This document shows, one piece after another, positions 1 through 7,874 of a stretch of DNA of 9,968 nt. Position 1 is the stretch's first letter. Every line of letters begins with the position of its first letter. Under the pieces are notes generated by a model that worked only from the letters and a program-made list of their open reading frames with translations, made no database searches and was not told the origin of the DNA. Source of the stretch: Candidatus Omnitrophota bacterium (GTDB lineage: Bacteria; Omnitrophota; Gorgyraeia; 2-01-FULL-45-10); the NCBI GenBank assembly GCA_026387165.1, contig JAPLMG010000281.1, positions 1-9,968 on the forward strand, given 5' to 3'. The position numbers and the translations under genes are program-made.

Positions 1-1
1 G

Positions 2-1177
2 ATAGTGCTTGTCGTCATCGCAAGGACGACGGGCAATATCCAGAAGGTCCTGTTCAAAAAGAAGGCCGACATAGCGTCTAAGTCTAGACCCATAACTTTT
101 GAAGAGGACGCTACAGCGGTGAAGGCGTACAAGATAAAGAGGATAGACTTTAAGGACACTCTTCCGGCCTTGGGAAACATAAAAGGCTTTAAGGAGATCG
201 AATTAAAATTCCAGGTTGCCGGGATAATCGAAAGTTTCAACTTTGAGGAAGGCGAAAAGATACAGGAGGGCGATATAATAGCCAGCCTTATTCAAAAAGA
301 TGCTCTTCTGAAATTGAAATATTCCGAAGTCGAGCTCAGCAAGAATCAGAAGCTATTCGATATAGGCGCGATAAGCTCTATAAAGATGGAACAGTCTAAG
401 CTGGAGTATGAATCGGCGAAGAGCGATCTTGACAAGACCAACATATACGCTATGTCCAACGGACTTATGGGCCCGAAGACGATGGATGTGGGAAGCTACG
501 TCAATCCTAGCGGCAGTGACAGGGCGGGAATCTTTGTCAGTATTGACAAAGTTTACGCGGAGTTCAACATCATAGAGAAAGATATACCGAAGATAGCGCT
601 CGGTCAAAAGGTGGAAGTCTTTGTTGACGCGTATCCCGGCAAATCATTCACCGGGGCCATCGACAGGATATCGCCCGTCATAGAGGGCAGGTCCAGGACC
701 CAGACGATAAAGGTCGAGCTCGATAACAAGGAAGGCATCTTGAAGCCCGGCATGTTCGTCCGCTCGCTCATATCAACTTATGAAAAGAAGGACGCGCTCG
801 TAGTCCCCGCATCGTCGCTGAAGAAGAAAGAGAATGAATATCTGGCATATGTTATCCATAAGGAAGAGCCGAAGATAATGGCTGAAGATGTTCTTACAAA
901 GGCCAAGGCTAAAGACAAGAAGAAGGGTTTGTTCGGGATCTTTGGCGGCAAGAAGAAGGAAGAGCCGAAGCCTCAATCGTCCACCGGCCCCAAAGATAAG
1001 GCTGCCGAATACGGCACCATAGAGATAAGGAAGATCACCCCCGGGTATGTAACCGAAGATCTTATCGAGGTGGAGAAGGGCATCCAGGAAGACGAGCTTG
1101 TGGTCGTCGAGGTGCAGGAAGAGTTTAAGGAGAAGGCCAAGGTCGAGATCGCCGAGGTCCAAGAGGGGATATTATAA
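2..1177 (+). CDS. RND efflux periplasmic adaptor (membrane fusion protein), 5' partial
   Basis: This is the periplasmic adaptor that would link an inner-membrane RND pump to an outer-membrane channel. The frame is open to the left edge. The first start codon inside the window is GTG at 5, but the visible N-terminus (LVVIARTTG) looks like the tail of a membrane anchor, so the true start is probably outside. Numbered from GTG 5, the lipoyl/barrel-sandwich half-motif (ELKFQVAGIIESFNFEEGEKIQ) lies at about 65-87. A short alpha-hairpin follows at about 98-146, then the second half-motif ending GSYVNP at about 163-168. The beta-barrel domain spans about 176-258 (GQKVEVFVDAYPG, then LKPGMFVR), and a membrane-proximal domain runs to the end. 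That last domain is interrupted by a Lys-rich insert at about 299-333. The gene ends TAA at 1175-1177 and is followed by two RND pump genes. The family call is firm; the substrate cannot be read. Confidence 0.88.
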   Translation: MVLVVIARTTGNIQKVLFKKKADIASKSRPITFEEDATAVKAYKIKRIDFKDTLPALGNIKGFKEIELKFQVAGIIESFNFEEGEKIQEGDIIASLIQKDALLKLKYSEVELSKNQKLFDIGAISSIKMEQSKLEYESAKSDLDKTNIYAMSNGLMGPKTMDVGSYVNPSGSDRAGIFVSIDKVYAEFNIIEKDIPKIALGQKVEVFVDAYPGKSFTGAIDRISPVIEGRSRTQTIKVELDNKEGILKPGMFVRSLISTYEKKDALVVPASSLKKKENEYLAYVIHKEEPKIMAEDVLTKAKAKDKKKGLFGIFGGKKKEEPKPQSSTGPKDKAAEYGTIEIRKITPGYVTEDLIEVEKGIQEDELVVVEVQEEFKEKAKVEIAEVQEGIL

Positions 1178-1193
1178 CAGTAAAGAGACGCGT

Positions 1194-1259
1194 TTGTATT
1201 GCGTCGTGCGTATTGCATATTGAGTAAACGCAATACGCTATACCCAATACACAATACAA
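1194..1259. repeat. Nested GTATTG/CAATAC palindrome in the adaptor-pump spacer
   Basis: Most of the 101-base spacer between the adaptor and the first pump is a nested dyad. The inner arms GCGTATTGC (1208-1216) and GCAATACGC (1230-1238) match perfectly across a 13-base loop. The outer arms TTGTATTG (1194-1201) and CAATACAA (1252-1259) also match perfectly. Additional CAATAC units sit at 1245-1250. Units read GTATTG on the left and CAATAC on the right. It has no T-run, so it is not a typical terminator. It could be a mobile palindromic repeat or an RNA hairpin that tunes expression between operon genes. Confidence 0.7.
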
Positions 1260-1278
1260 TCATCGGTTAGAGTGACTA

Positions 1279-4200
1279 ATGAATTTACCCAAGTTTTCGG
1301 TAGAGCGGCCCGTCACGGTCATAATGATAGTGACGGGGATCATGGTCTTTGGAGCGGTCTCTTTAATGCTCCTTCCGCAGGAGCTTTTTCCTCAGAGAAC
1401 ATATCCCCAGCTTACAGTAGTCACCCCCTACGCTAACGCCGCGCCCGAAGAGATAGAGACCCTGATAACTAAGCCCATAGAGGAGGCGGTGGGAACGGTC
1501 GCCGGCGTAAAGAGAATACACTCTATATCCAAAGAAGGGCTCTCTTTAGTAATAGCCGAATTCGGATGGAGCCAGAATATAAATTTCGCGGCGCTGGGGA
1601 TGAGAGAGAAGATAGATCTTGTCAAGGAGAGGCTGCCCAGAGACGCGGAAGAGCCGATAGTCCTGCCGTATAACCCATTCGACAGGCCGATACTGATATT
1701 GAGCGTAACGAGCTCCGCCGACCGGTCACCGCTTTCTTTAAGAGACCTCACGCGAAGAATGATAAAGGATGAGCTGGAAAAGGTGGAGGGTGTGGCATCG
1801 GCTACGATATCCGGAGGCCTTGAGCGCGAAATAAAGATCGACATAGATCAGGATAAGCTGCAGGCGAGACGCATACCGCTATTAGACGTCTCAAAAGCCG
1901 TATCCAGCGCCAACCTCAACTATCCCGCAGGCACCATAAAAGAGAGCTTCTACGAATATCTCATAAGGACCCTGGGAGAATTTGAGAAGGTCCGTGACAT
2001 AGAGGATGTATCCATAGGCTCAGGCATGTCCGACGAAGAGATGTATGGAAACCAGGCAGAGCAGGACGGCGCCATGAAGGGCAGTATCAGCAAAGACAAG
2101 CGCCTCATATACCTGAAAGATGTGGCTACGATCACCGATGACCTGAAAGAGAGGACGAGCTATTCGAGGTACAACGGCAATGAGAATATCTCGATATCCA
2201 TCCAGAAGCAGGCGCTCGGCAATACCGTCAGAATAATAAACAGAGTAAAGAAGAAGATCTCCGAGCTGAAGGCGGACCTTCCCAAAGATATAGGCGTAGC
2301 CGTCGTATACGATCAATCCACGTTCATAAAGAGCTCCATAACAGGGGTGTGGGACGCCGCGTGGCAGGGCGGCATATTAGTATTCTTAGTGCTCTTCTAT
2401 TTCTTGAGGAACTTCTGGAGCGCCATAATAGTCACCTTCACCATACCGATCTCGGTAATGGCAACTTTTGCCCTCATGTACTTCTCCAACGTCTCGATAA
2501 ACATGATGTCCTTAGGCGGGCTGGCATTCGGCGTCGGCTCACTCGTTGACTGCGCCATCGTAGTTGTGGAGAATGTCTTCAGGCATATACAGCTTGGTAA
2601 AGATAAAAAAGAGGCCGCGATAGTAGGAGCTAATGAAGTATTTATCTCTGTGACAGGATCCATACTTACCACTGTAGTGGTATTTTTGCCGCTGATATTT
2701 GTCATAGGCATCATAGGCCAGGTGTCGAAGGACTTTGCGCTCACTGTCACGTTCTCGCTCCTCGCGTCGTTAGCGGCGTCTCTTACCATAGTGCCGCTAT
2801 TGGCCTCGCGCGGCATCAGCGCCGGGAAGAGCGTTGTTGTAGAGAATGAGGACGACCTGTCTACTATGGATAAGGCGGCGGCGGCCTCAAAGATGAGAAG
2901 GCTGTACGAAGGCATGTTGATAAAATTTGTGGAGAAGAAAGGGAGATATCTTACCATAACCCTTGTAATATTTATCGCCTCGCTGGGGCTCTTCGCTTTC
3001 ATGGATAAGGAGCTTATGCCGAAAGTCGACCAGGGGCAATTTGTAGTGAAGATAGATATGCCGGCCGGCACAAGGCTCGTGGTAACAAATAGCTTATCGG
3101 AAAAAGTGGGGAAGCTCATAGCGTCGATTCCGGAAGTGGATAATATGAACGTTACCGTAGGCTCAACTCAGGAGTCTTCCTCGAAACACGTTCTGGAGCG
3201 CTTAAGCTCGAATCAGGCTGAGATAATAGTCAATCTGAAGGCTAAGAGAAAACTCAGCAGCCCTGATGTGGTGCAGATAATAAAGGAGAGACTTTCCGCG
3301 GCGAGCTTGGGCGGCGCAAAAATAGAGTATATACTGCAGGAGAACGTATTGACCGCGGGGCTTGGGGCGCAGGCGCCCGTTACCATAGAGATCAAGGGCA
3401 ACGACCTGAAAGAGCTGGAGCGCCTGACTAAGGATGCTCAAGCCGGCCTCGGCAGGATCAAAGGGGTATATGGCATCAAGAACAATCTCGCCGAGCCTTC
3501 GCCCGAAACCAAGATATTCATAGATAAAGATAAGGCGTCTATGTACGGGCTCTCCGTTTCGGATATCGCCCAGACGGCGATCATAGCGTTAAAAGGGTCC
3601 GTCTCGAGCAAATTCAAAGAGAAGGGGCAGGAACATGACATACGCGTCAGGCTGAGGGAGAAGGACAGAAATAATTTTAACAAGCTCGGGCGCATCCAGA
3701 TACAATCATCGATGGGCATGAGCATACCTTTAGGGAGCGTCGCGACATTCGGAATAGGCAAGGGTCCCAGCGAAATAAGAAGAACGAACCAGGAGAGAGT
3801 AGTATCTGTCTATGCTAACGTCTATAACAGGGCGACGAAGGACGTGTATAGTGACGTGGGCGGGATGATAAAAGGCTTGAGTATACCAAAGAATTACATG
3901 GTCAAGCTCACGGGTGAAACCGAAGACATGAAGGCTTCGTTTGAAAGTATGCGCAACGCCATAATAGCCGCCTTCGTGCTGGTATATATGATAATGGCGG
4001 CGTTATTCGAATCCCTCTGGCAGCCTTTCATAATCATGTTCACCATACCGCTCTCTTTGATAGGAGTCGCCTGGGCGCTCCTGTTGACGCACACAAGCGT
4101 CAGCGCATATGTCCTCATGGGCGTGGGGATACTTGGGGGCATAGTTGTCAATAACGCCATAGTATTGATAGATTGTACGAACCTCTTCATATCCAAAGGC

Positions 4201-4455
4201 ATGAATGTGAAGGAGGCCGTAATACACGCCAGCAAAATAAGGCTGAGGCCCATACTGATGACGGCTCTCACGACGATATTGGGCCTTGCCCCCATGGCAT
4301 TCTTAGGCGGTGAAGGCGCGGAATTGCGCGCGCCCATGGCCATCACAGTTATGGGCGGATTGTTGGTGGCCACATTCCTTACCTTGGTCGTGATACCCAC
4401 CTTGTATCTGGGTTTTGTCGAAACGCGCGACAAGATTTTCAAAAAGAAGAAGTAA
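1279..4455 (+). CDS. RND efflux pump, inner-membrane subunit 1 (AcrB/MdtB-like, HAE1-type)
   Basis: A full-length (1058 aa) proton-driven RND transporter of the ACR_tran family. The N-terminus (SVERPVTVIMIVTGIMVFG, TM1 at about 11-31) and the following LPQELFPQ and EEIETLITKPIEEAVG motifs are typical. Twelve membrane helices are visible: TM1, TM2-TM6 at about 362-508, TM7 at about 557-575 and TM8-TM12 at about 893-1045. Two large periplasmic porter/docking loops separate them. The TM4 signature reads GSLVDCAIVVVEN: D424 matches AcrB D407, while the second aspartate is C425. TM10 reads GGIVVNNAIVLID, so the AcrB Lys940 position is N958. Residues about 246-275 form an acidic, Met/Gly-rich insert before LIYLKDVATI. 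ATG 1279 is the first usable start, because an in-frame TGA lies at 1273-1275. The Shine-Dalgarno is weak (TAGAGTGA). The gene is followed after 3 bases by a second pump. Substrate unknown. Confidence 0.95.
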   Translation: MNLPKFSVERPVTVIMIVTGIMVFGAVSLMLLPQELFPQRTYPQLTVVTPYANAAPEEIETLITKPIEEAVGTVAGVKRIHSISKEGLSLVIAEFGWSQNINFAALGMREKIDLVKERLPRDAEEPIVLPYNPFDRPILILSVTSSADRSPLSLRDLTRRMIKDELEKVEGVASATISGGLEREIKIDIDQDKLQARRIPLLDVSKAVSSANLNYPAGTIKESFYEYLIRTLGEFEKVRDIEDVSIGSGMSDEEMYGNQAEQDGAMKGSISKDKRLIYLKDVATITDDLKERTSYSRYNGNENISISIQKQALGNTVRIINRVKKKISELKADLPKDIGVAVVYDQSTFIKSSITGVWDAAWQGGILVFLVLFYFLRNFWSAIIVTFTIPISVMATFALMYFSNVSINMMSLGGLAFGVGSLVDCAIVVVENVFRHIQLGKDKKEAAIVGANEVFISVTGSILTTVVVFLPLIFVIGIIGQVSKDFALTVTFSLLASLAASLTIVPLLASRGISAGKSVVVENEDDLSTMDKAAAASKMRRLYEGMLIKFVEKKGRYLTITLVIFIASLGLFAFMDKELMPKVDQGQFVVKIDMPAGTRLVVTNSLSEKVGKLIASIPEVDNMNVTVGSTQESSSKHVLERLSSNQAEIIVNLKAKRKLSSPDVVQIIKERLSAASLGGAKIEYILQENVLTAGLGAQAPVTIEIKGNDLKELERLTKDAQAGLGRIKGVYGIKNNLAEPSPETKIFIDKDKASMYGLSVSDIAQTAIIALKGSVSSKFKEKGQEHDIRVRLREKDRNNFNKLGRIQIQSSMGMSIPLGSVATFGIGKGPSEIRRTNQERVVSVYANVYNRATKDVYSDVGGMIKGLSIPKNYMVKLTGETEDMKASFESMRNAIIAAFVLVYMIMAALFESLWQPFIIMFTIPLSLIGVAWALLLTHTSVSAYVLMGVGILGGIVVNNAIVLIDCTNLFISKGMNVKEAVIHASKIRLRPILMTALTTILGLAPMAFLGGEGAELRAPMAITVMGGLLVATFLTLVVIPTLYLGFVETRDKIFKKKK

Positions 4456-4458
4456 AAA

Positions 4459-7400
4459 ATGAGTCTTCCATCCTTTTCCATCAAGCGGCCCGTCACGATG
4501 CTGATGGCCTATACCATACTGGTCCTCATCGGGCTCCTGTCGCTTCTTCAGCTTCCGGTCGAATTGTACCCGAATATAAGTTTTGGCGAGATAAGCATAA
4601 TAATCCAGGTGCGCGGCGGCATACCTCCCACGGAGGTTGAGACTCTCGTTACAAAACAAGTCGAGGAGGCGGTCGGCACGGTGAGCCATCTCGAGGAGAT
4701 GCTCTCCATATCTAAAGAGGGCGAGTCAACCGTTGTCTTGAGTTTCGAGCCGGGCATAGATATGAACTTCGCCGCTCTCGAGGTCAGAGAAAAGTTCGCG
4801 AAAGTTAAGAACAAACTCCCGAAAGAGATCGAGAAGCCCATCATAGCGCAATTTAAGCGCTCGGATGTTCCCATAATGATCATCGCTGTAACGAGCCTGC
4901 GCCGGACGACCGAGGATATAAGAAAGATCGTAGACGAAAATGTTAAAGAGGCGCTTAAGAGAGTTAACGGCGTGGCCGATGTCGAAGTTGCCGGCGGCAG
5001 AGAGCGCAAGATACTGGTCGAAGTGGACCAGCGCAGGCTTGCCGCATACAATATTTCGCTCGAACGCGTCATCTCGATGATAGGGCTGAACAACCTCAAT
5101 CTGTTGTCCGGAGAAATAGACAGGGAGAAAGAGAAATATCTCATAAGAACGATAGGCCTCTATAGAAGCATCGACGACGTAAAGAGGATACCCGTTTCAA
5201 CGCTTCCCAATGGGACGGTAGTCCGGTTGAAAGACGTGGCGAATGTCCTGGACTCCTATTTAGAGCCCACCGGATATGCGCGCGTAAACGTCCGGCCGGT
5301 GGTAAGCTTATATATCCAGAAAGAGTCCACTGCGAATACGATCAAGGTAGCAGGCAATATAATGAAAGAGGTCGATAGGATAAAAGGGATCTTGCCCAAA
5401 GATCTCAGCCTTGTGGTGACGAGCAATCAGGCGGACTTCATCGCGAAGTCAATAGACAACCTCAGAACCTCGCTTCTTCAGGGGGCGGCGCTCATAATGC
5501 TCGTCCTGGCGTTCTTTCTTATAAAGCTGACCAAGCCATTGTATGCTTTGGTAGCGGCTCTCCTCATAGCTACGCTCTTTCTGCCGGCCAAATTTTTAAA
5601 TCCGCTCTTAATAGCGATGGTCATAGCGTCAATAGCGATAGTGAAGCTGAGGCCGGTGCTGATAGTGACGTCCGCGATACCGATCTCGATAATAATAACG
5701 TTTTCCTGCATGTGGGCGATGGGGTTAACCATTAATTTCATGACGCTATTCGGGCTGGCCCTTGGTGTCGGGATGCTCGTCGATAACTCGATAGTTGTTT
5801 TTGAGAGCATACTCCAGAAGAATGAGCAGGGCCTTACGGGCCTGCAGGCCGCCTCCGAGGGGTCGGAGGCGGTTTGGATAGCCATATGGGCCTCCACGCT
5901 CACAACAGTTATAGTCTTCCTGCCCATGATCTTTGTCGGGCAGGAGATAAAGCTACTATACGGCGGCGTGGCGTGGACAGTTACGTTCTCGCTGATAATC
6001 TCGCTCTTCGTGGCCATCACCGTAGTGCCGCTCATGGCTTCCCGCTTAAAGTTTTCAATAGAGGATATACCGAAGGGGTACGGCAAGGCCGCCACCGCGG
6101 GTTTTATGCATAAGATCTATATACTTCAGAGAAGGGGAGTAATATATTTTATGCGCAATCGGCGGCGCGTCTTTACCCTGGCATTCATCGCTCTACTGAT
6201 ATCCATCTTCCTGTTCATGAAATTAGGCAAGGAGTTTTTAGGCACCACAGAGCAGAATAAATTCACCATATTTATCGAGATGCCCACGGGGACGAAACTT
6301 GAAGCTACGGACTCGGTGGTCAAGAGAGTAGAATCGCTTATAAAAGAGATCCCCGAGGTTAAGACATTTTCGTCGAGGGTGGAGCCGTGGTCGAGTAAGA
6401 TTTACGTGGAGCTCGTCGGCCTGATGGGTAGGAAACGGTCGGTGGCGGAGGTCATAGACGGTATCAGGCCGAAAGTGGAGAAGATCCGCCCGGCTTTTAT
6501 ATATTTTGAGGAAGAGCAGGAGGTCGGTACGAAAGAGGTCATACTGGAACTCTTTGGCTACGATTACGGGGTCTTAAGGGAGATAGCGATATCGATGGCG
6601 TCGAGGCTCGGGACGATAAAAGGCTTTACCGATACGAAGATAAGGATGCGGGAGGGGCGCCCGGAGCTGGGGCTTAGAGTAGACAGGCACAAAGCCAGCA
6701 CATTTGATATGAGTGTTTCGGATATTGCCGACATGGTCCACGCGCAGATGAGGGGCTTAAGAGCGACTCTCTTCCATACCGAGGCAAGTGAAGTCGAGAC
6801 GATAGCCCGCATCGACGAGAAATACAGGAAGACATTTAAAGATATGCGCAAACTTGTGCTCACAAATAAGAAAGAGGACAATATCTATCTCGAGCAGGTC
6901 ACGGATTTCAAGTACGGGTTGGGCCTCAGCGAAATATGGCGAAAAAATAAGACGAGAATGATACAGGTGAGCGCAAATATCGGAAAGACGCCGCTCTCTA
7001 AAGCGGCAGAGTTGACCAAGCAGGCTCTTGGCGATCTGAAACTGCCCGAAGGGTATTATTTCAGGCTGGGCGGCAACTATCCCACAATGGTGGCCACACA
7101 GAATCAGGTCTGGCCGACGCTGATCCTCATCACAGTGCTGATATATCTTGTGCTGGCCTCGCTCTTTGAGTCTTATGCCCAGCCGCTGATAATAATGCTC
7201 TCCGTGCCGCTTGCCATCATAGGAGTCGTCATAGCTTTGTACGCATCCGGCAAGTCGGTCGGAATGGGAGTCTTTGTCGGACTGATGATGTTGGGGGGTA
7301 TAGTCGTGAACAACGCCATTCTTTTAATAGATCACGCAAACCAGCTTCAGAAAAAGAAGATAAAGCATCTTAAAGCCATAGTAATGGCTTCCAGAGACAG

Positions 7401-7659
7401 GCTCAGGCCGATACTTATGACCACCATAACGACTCTTTTAGGGTTGCTTCCGATGGCTATCAGCACAGAAGAGGGGTCAAATTTATGGAGTCCTTTGGCC
7501 ATCACCGTCATGGGCGGCCTCATCTCTTCCACAGTGCTTACTCTCCTGATAGTCCCCAGCGCATACGTAGCGGCAGAAGACTTTAAAGTCTGGCTGTCGC
7601 GACTCGTCATTGCGAGGAGGGCGAAGCCCGACGAAGCAATCTCATCCTTCAAACATTAA
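4459..7659 (+). CDS. RND efflux pump, inner-membrane subunit 2, with inserted helix pair and repeat-derived C-terminus
   Basis: A second full-length (1066 aa) RND transporter, clearly different in sequence from its neighbour. It starts with MSLPSFSIKRPVTMLM and has TM1 at about 12-31. The TM4 signature GMLVDNSIVVFES places D442 at the AcrB D407 position and N443 at D408. TM10 reads GGIVVNNAILLID, with N951 at the Lys940 position. Between TM2 (about 338-355) and TM3 (about 398-418) there are about 42 extra residues (356-397) containing two hydrophobic stretches, at about 360-376 and 381-396. This would give 14 helices instead of 12. ATG 4459 lies 3 bases after the upstream stop, behind a purine-rich AAAGAAGAAG stretch, which suggests translational coupling. 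The final 20 residues, from S1047 on, are encoded by a dispersed palindromic repeat, so the native C-terminus was replaced or extended. Likely partner of pump 1 and the upstream adaptor. Confidence 0.95.
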   Translation: MSLPSFSIKRPVTMLMAYTILVLIGLLSLLQLPVELYPNISFGEISIIIQVRGGIPPTEVETLVTKQVEEAVGTVSHLEEMLSISKEGESTVVLSFEPGIDMNFAALEVREKFAKVKNKLPKEIEKPIIAQFKRSDVPIMIIAVTSLRRTTEDIRKIVDENVKEALKRVNGVADVEVAGGRERKILVEVDQRRLAAYNISLERVISMIGLNNLNLLSGEIDREKEKYLIRTIGLYRSIDDVKRIPVSTLPNGTVVRLKDVANVLDSYLEPTGYARVNVRPVVSLYIQKESTANTIKVAGNIMKEVDRIKGILPKDLSLVVTSNQADFIAKSIDNLRTSLLQGAALIMLVLAFFLIKLTKPLYALVAALLIATLFLPAKFLNPLLIAMVIASIAIVKLRPVLIVTSAIPISIIITFSCMWAMGLTINFMTLFGLALGVGMLVDNSIVVFESILQKNEQGLTGLQAASEGSEAVWIAIWASTLTTVIVFLPMIFVGQEIKLLYGGVAWTVTFSLIISLFVAITVVPLMASRLKFSIEDIPKGYGKAATAGFMHKIYILQRRGVIYFMRNRRRVFTLAFIALLISIFLFMKLGKEFLGTTEQNKFTIFIEMPTGTKLEATDSVVKRVESLIKEIPEVKTFSSRVEPWSSKIYVELVGLMGRKRSVAEVIDGIRPKVEKIRPAFIYFEEEQEVGTKEVILELFGYDYGVLREIAISMASRLGTIKGFTDTKIRMREGRPELGLRVDRHKASTFDMSVSDIADMVHAQMRGLRATLFHTEASEVETIARIDEKYRKTFKDMRKLVLTNKKEDNIYLEQVTDFKYGLGLSEIWRKNKTRMIQVSANIGKTPLSKAAELTKQALGDLKLPEGYYFRLGGNYPTMVATQNQVWPTLILITVLIYLVLASLFESYAQPLIIMLSVPLAIIGVVIALYASGKSVGMGVFVGLMMLGGIVVNNAILLIDHANQLQKKKIKHLKAIVMASRDRLRPILMTTITTLLGLLPMAISTEEGSNLWSPLAITVMGGLISSTVLTLLIVPSAYVAAEDFKVWLSRLVIARRAKPDEAISSFKH
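7597..7644. repeat. Palindromic repeat (TCATTGCGAGG/GAAGCAATCTC type) inside the 3' end of pump 2
   Basis: The segment contains TCATTGCGAGG on the left and GAAGCAATCTC on the right, a style of dispersed repeat known in many bacterial genomes. The centre is a perfect hairpin, GGGC (7619-7622), loop GAA, GCCC (7626-7629). Flanking arms ATTGC (7609-7613) and GCAAT (7636-7640) also pair. It lies in frame within the pump 2 gene and is translated as part of its C-terminal tail. Confidence 0.75.
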
Positions 7660-7660
7660 T

Positions 7661-7684
7661 TGGACCTGACCCCATTTTTCCTTT
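7661..7684 (+). repeat. TGGACCTGACCCCATTTTT motif, solitary repeat half
   Basis: A GC-rich block followed by ATTTTTCC begins two bases after the pump 2 stop codon. It resembles the right arm of the GGGACWGTCCC palindromes found at 8012-8031 and 9886-9904, with the same CCCATTTTTCC ending as the former. No pairing left arm was found nearby, so it looks like half of a related element. The T-run (7675-7679) without a stem is not a convincing terminator. Confidence 0.4.
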
Positions 7685-7694
7685 TGCATAGCCA

Positions 7695-7712
7695 TCGCGA
7701 CTCGTCATTGCG
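7695..7712. repeat. Second copy of an 18-base sequence from the pump 2 3' end
   Basis: TCGCGACTCGTCATTGCG here is identical to 7597-7614, 98 bases upstream. The first copy continues into the complete palindromic repeat, while this one diverges after ATTGCG. It is therefore a truncated copy or the remnant of a local duplication. Confidence 0.7.
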
Positions 7713-7746
7713 GTAATAGATTAGCGTAAGGAAGATCATTCACTCC

Positions 7747-7776
7747 TGTCATCCTGAGCCCGAAGGGCGAAGGATC
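7747..7776. repeat. Palindromic repeat (GTCATCCTGAG/GAAGGATCT type)
   Basis: A 30-base palindrome with outer arms ATCCT (7751-7755) and AGGAT (7771-7775) and a perfect core hairpin GCCC (7758-7761), GAA, GGGC (7765-7768). Its consensus style is another dispersed bacterial repeat, distinct from the one at 7597-7644, but it shares the same kind of GAA-looped GC core. No T-run follows. Confidence 0.7.
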
Positions 7777-7834
7777 TATTCATTAGCCCAAATGACTCCG
7801 ACTTTGAATCAACGCATTGCGACAAGCAGTAGGC

Positions 7835-7859
7835 ACCAAATTTGTGTGGCAAATTTGGT
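7835..7859. repeat. Perfect 10-bp inverted repeat ACCAAATTTG/CAAATTTGGT
   Basis: Arms at 7835-7844 and 7850-7859 match perfectly across a 5-base loop (TGTGG). It stands alone in non-coding DNA, has no T-run after it, and belongs to the repeat cluster between the efflux genes and the insertion element. Confidence 0.65.
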
Positions 7860-7874
7860 AGATTCTTCGGGCAT

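Noticed and set aside
1213..1244. Promoter within the adaptor-pump spacer
   Set aside because: Candidate boxes (TTGCAT or TTGAGT with TATACC) have poor spacing (20 or 13 bases); the dyad repeat explains the sequence better.
2397..3119. Long minus-strand open frame opposite RND pump 1
   Set aside because: It is antisense to a firmly identified pump gene, low in recognisable motifs and rich in Ser/Thr as expected for the complement of such a gene.
5478..6095. Long minus-strand open frame opposite RND pump 2
   Set aside because: Shadow of the pump's own coding sequence, with no independent domain or start signal.
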